From: Atopobiaceae bacterium
GTDB lineage: Bacteria; Actinomycetota; Coriobacteriia; Coriobacteriales; Atopobiaceae
NCBI GenBank assembly: GCA_017460265.1
Contig: JAFUBJ010000383.1
Coordinates: forward strand, 1-8,979
DNA length: 8,979 nt
Reading direction: 5' to 3'
The notes under the pieces are model-generated. The model saw nothing but the letters and a program-made list of their open reading frames with translations. It did no database searches and had not been told where the DNA came from. Below, piece after piece: positions 5,102-8,979 of this stretch. The position numbers were made by a program, and so were the translations under genes. Each line of letters begins with the position of its first letter. Within the stretch, counting starts at the first letter, position 1.

Positions 5102-6274
5102 CTAGATGCGGGCGACCCCGCTTTCGCGTGCGGCTGCGGCCGTGGCAGCAGCGACGGCGTCCTTCACGCGGGGGTCGAAGGCGTAGGGCAGGATGTAGTC
5201 AGCGCGCAGCTCATCGTCGCCCACGAGGCCGGCGATGGCCTTCGCGGCCGCGACCTTCATGGCATCGTTGATGTCGGAGGCGCGCACGTCGAGGGCTCCA
5301 CGGAAGATTCCTGGGAAGCAGAGCACGTTGTTAACCTGGTTGGGGTAGTCCGAGCGACCTGTCGAGACCACCGCGGCCCCGGCAGCCAGGGCCTCCTCGG
5401 GGAAGATCTCCGGCGTGGGGTTGGCGCAGGCAAAGACGATGGGGTCGGCCGCCATGCTCCGCACCATGTCCTGCGTAAGGGTGCCCGGAGCGGACACGCC
5501 GATGAAGACGTCCGCGCCCTTGATGACCTCCGCCATCGTGCCCGCAATCTTGTCGGGGTTGGTGATCTTGGCCATCTGCTCCTTGACGGGGTTCAGGCCG
5601 TCGCGGCCCTCATAGATGGCGCCCTGGCGGTCGCACATGATGACGTCCCTCAGGCCCATGGCCATGAGCAGGCGAATGATGGCGATGCCTGCCGCACCAG
5701 CACCAGAGGTCACAATGCGCACGTCCTCAAGGCGCTTGCCCACCAGCTTGAGCGCGTTCATCATGCCGGCGAGCGTGATGACCGCCGTGCCGTGCTGGTC
5801 GTCGTGGAAGATGGGGATGTCGCAGACCTCCTTCAGGCGGCGCTCGATCTCAAAGCAGCGCGGCGCAGAAATGTCCTCAAGGTTCACGCCGCCAAAGCTG
5901 CCGGCCAGGAGCTCGACGGTGCGCACGATCTCGTCAACGTCCTTGCTACGCACGCACAAAGGAATGGCATCCACGTCGCCAAAGGCCTTGAAGAGCACGC
6001 ACTTCCCCTCCATGACGGGCATGCCGGCCTCCGGGCCAATGTCGCCCAGGCCCAGGACCGCGGTGCCAGCGGTCACGACGGCAACCGTGTTCCAACGGCG
6101 CGTCAGCTCGTAGCTCTGGTCGACGTCCTTCTGGATCTCAAGGCACGGTTGCGCCACGCCTGGCGTATAGGCAAGGCTCAGCGCCTCGGAGCTGCTTACG
6201 TCGGCGCGCAGCGCAATCTCGATCTTTCCGCGCAGCTCACGGTGCAAACGCAGCGACTCTTCCCCGTAGTTCAT
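5102..6274 (-). CDS. Malic enzyme, NAD(P)-dependent, short bacterial type
   Basis: A 390-residue oxaloacetate-decarboxylating malate dehydrogenase. It converts malate to pyruvate and CO2 with reduction of NAD(P), and is cytosolic. The length matches single-domain bacterial and archaeal malic enzymes without the phosphotransacetylase tail of long MaeB. Visible sites are SLAYTPGVAQPC (33-44, Tyr36 as general acid), MEGKCVLFK with Lys91, the metal-binding acids NLEDI (Glu133, Asp134) and FHDDQHGTA (Asp158, Asp159), the Rossmann motif GAGAAG (191-196), and ACANPTPEI (282-290). Asp215 at the end of the second Rossmann strand mildly favours NAD, but this is not decisive. The ATG follows AAGGAG. It lies downstream of glmS across a hairpin and is closed by two tandem hairpins, so it can be regulated on its own. 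Confidence 0.93.
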   Translation of the reverse strand: MNYGEESLRLHRELRGKIEIALRADVSSSEALSLAYTPGVAQPCLEIQKDVDQSYELTRRWNTVAVVTAGTAVLGLGDIGPEAGMPVMEGKCVLFKAFGDVDAIPLCVRSKDVDEIVRTVELLAGSFGGVNLEDISAPRCFEIERRLKEVCDIPIFHDDQHGTAVITLAGMMNALKLVGKRLEDVRIVTSGAGAAGIAIIRLLMAMGLRDVIMCDRQGAIYEGRDGLNPVKEQMAKITNPDKIAGTMAEVIKGADVFIGVSAPGTLTQDMVRSMAADPIVFACANPTPEIFPEEALAAGAAVVSTGRSDYPNQVNNVLCFPGIFRGALDVRASDINDAMKVAAAKAIAGLVGDDELRADYILPYAFDPRVKDAVAAATAAAARESGVARI

Positions 6275-6293
6275 AGTTACTCCTTACCTAGCA

Positions 6294-6324
6294 ATTCCCG
6301 GCTGGTATCGTACCAGCCGGGAAT
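6294..6324 (-). terminator. Perfect 14-bp hairpin between glmS and malic enzyme
   Basis: The arms ATTCCCGGCTGGTA (6294-6307) and TACCAGCCGGGAAT (6311-6324) pair without mismatch around a 3-nt loop. It lies 75 bp past the glmS stop and 19 bp before the malic enzyme ATG. The strand-specific tail is ATTGCTAGG with no T-run, so it is a terminator without U-tract or a leader structure of the malic enzyme mRNA. Confidence 0.65.
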
Positions 6325-6398
6325 GGGAAGGAAAGGCACTACTCAGACTCTACAGGTTCGCCCTCAAAGCCCAGGGGGCCGCCTCTCTCACGCTCCTC

Positions 6399-8246
<1,848 letters not shown>

Positions 8247-8330
8247 ATCCCCTCCGTTCACACGCGTAAAAACAATGCAAACGATTATGCGGTGCAAGCA
8301 ATAACACTTCGTTGATAATCTGTTTCAAGA
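8247..8330 (-). promoter_or_regulatory. glmS leader and candidate promoter
   Basis: GGAGGGG at 8255-8249 is the glmS ribosome binding site and fixes the start at 8246. Further upstream on the minus strand CATAAT (8289-8284) is a plausible -10. TTGAAA (8328-8323) is the best -35-like hexamer but does not pair with it at standard spacing. The region is AT-rich relative to the genes. Promoter assignment is weak; the ribosome site is firm. The leader is too short for a glmS ribozyme. Confidence 0.35.
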
Positions 8331-8438
8331 TGACTTATTTTCCTTACGTCCAGGCACCCGCACGGCGCATGTATATCCGCTTGCCAGTTGACGCTCCCCT
8401 TAGGTCGACACGACACCTCTGTGTGTGGCTCCACCCCC

Positions 8439-8479
8439 TATAGTGATGTTAAATGGCCGCATTTTTGGGACATTTCCCA
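8439..8479 (+). promoter_or_regulatory. Candidate -10 and two adjacent 14-bp dyads upstream of the GH1 gene
   Basis: TATAGT (8439-8444) is a good -10 box with no clear -35, as in activated sugar-utilisation promoters. Just downstream lie two abutting inverted repeats of identical 5-4-5 geometry: AAATG-GCCG-CATTT at 8451-8464 and TGGGA-CATT-TCCCA at 8466-8479. They would fall at the start of the transcript, where repressors often bind. No BglG-type RNA antiterminator or terminator is recognisable in the 49 nt that follow. Confidence 0.35.
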
Positions 8480-8527
8480 GACGGCAGGCTGTGGGAAGGA
8501 AAAGCAAGGAAAGAGAAAGGACGAAGC

Positions 8528-8979
8528 ATGTCATTCCCGAAGGGCTTTTTGTGGGGCGGCGCAACGGCTGCAAACCAGTACGAGGGCGCGTGGGACGTCG
8601 ACGGCAAGGGCGCCTCAATTGACGACCACCTTCGCGGTGGCGACGGCATCCATGGCATTCCTCGCCAGATCGACGAGGTGTGGGATCCCGACGCACTGTA
8701 TCCCAGCTGGGAAGCCACGGACTTCTACCATCACTACGAGGAGGACATTGCCCTCTTCGCCGAGATGGGCTGGAACGTCTTCCGCATGTCCATCAACTGG
8801 TCGCGCATCTTTGCCAACGGCGACGGCGAGCCGCTTGAGGCTGGCCTCGAGTTCTATGACAATGTCTTCGACTGCTGCGTCGCCCATGGCATCCAGCCGC
8901 TCGTGACCCTGTCCCACTATGAGATCCCCTACTCCCTGGTCGAGCGCTTCAACGGCTGGGCCTCCCGCGAGCTCATCGA
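8528..8979 (+). CDS. 6-phospho-beta-glucosidase, GH1 family, 5' part only
   Basis: The first 150 codons of a glycoside hydrolase family 1 enzyme, cut off by the window end. Residues 2-21 carry the GH1 N-terminal signature FLWGGATAANQYEGA. MGWNVFRMSINWSRIF (88-103) and PLVTLSHYEIPYSL (about 127-140) are the usual barrel strands, with the substrate-loop His in the SHYEIP position. The style (SIDDHLRGG near residue 31, HYEIPYSLVERFNGW) is that of cytosolic 6-phospho-beta-glucosidases that cleave PTS-imported phosphorylated cellobiose or aryl glucosides. Both catalytic glutamates lie beyond the edge, so activity cannot be checked here. The ATG follows AAAGGAC at 6 nt. It is divergent from glmS, and a PTS transporter or regulator may lie further right. 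Confidence 0.9.
   Translation, partial: MSFPKGFLWGGATAANQYEGAWDVDGKGASIDDHLRGGDGIHGIPRQIDEVWDPDALYPSWEATDFYHHYEEDIALFAEMGWNVFRMSINWSRIFANGDGEPLEAGLEFYDNVFDCCVAHGIQPLVTLSHYEIPYSLVERFNGWASRELI

Noticed and set aside
8247..8297. 17-codon N-terminal extension of GlmS
   Set aside because: GlmS needs Cys right after the initiator Met. The ATG at 8246 has a strong ribosome site, and the extension has none and would block the active site.
8247..8527. Possible glmS ribozyme or other riboswitch upstream of glmS
   Set aside because: I see no conserved glmS ribozyme core or pseudoknot-type pairing. The space is shared with a divergent gene.
8615..8917. 100-codon minus-strand frame opposite the GH1 gene
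   Set aside because: It is the antisense of a clear GH1 N-terminus that runs off the window.

Overview
The window is about 9 kb of GC-rich, densely coded bacterial chromosome. Gene content and codon bias (GC-ending codons, long antisense shadow frames) fit a high-GC, probably anaerobic, Gram-positive bacterium. My best guess is a Coriobacteriia gut or oral actinobacterium of the Olsenella/Atopobium/Collinsella type. That placement is inference from overall protein style, because no rRNA or other marker is present. I see no tRNA, rRNA, CRISPR array, insertion sequence, integrase or phage gene.

Layout from left to right. A hairpin at 5-35 probably ends an upstream unit. A promoter/operator zone with a 20-bp-phased direct repeat and two 17-bp dyads (about 42-122) precedes a plus-strand Tat-exported lipoprotein alpha/beta hydrolase with an Ig-like N-terminal domain (185-1513), which is closed by a strong terminator. 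Seven minus-strand genes follow. In transcription order they are glmS (8246-6399), malic enzyme (6274-5102), a DUF389 membrane protein carrying an EF-hand loop (4960-3872), flavodoxin (3786-3310), a Fes/BesA-like esterase (3244-2468), an unrecognised 155-aa protein (2387-1920) and a single-domain STAS protein (1923-1627). The last two overlap by ATGA and form a translationally coupled pair. At the right edge a divergent plus-strand GH1 6-phospho-beta-glucosidase begins (8528) and runs off the window.

The minus-strand genes are mostly separated by perfect or near-perfect hairpins without clear U-tracts (6294-6324, 5063-5097, 5014-5050, 3268-3301). They are therefore probably several short units, or one attenuated readthrough unit, rather than a simple operon. 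The housekeeping part joins amino-sugar synthesis (GlmS) and malate decarboxylation. The flavodoxin/esterase part may be a redox or iron-linked module, but this is weak. The least explained part is the STAS plus unknown-protein pair, whose Shine-Dalgarno lies inside an inverted repeat.

I found no convincing large novel system. The best leads are that small two-gene unit, the calcium-type EF-hand inserted in the DUF389 transporter-like protein, and a family of ACCT/AGGT dyads in front of three of the genes.
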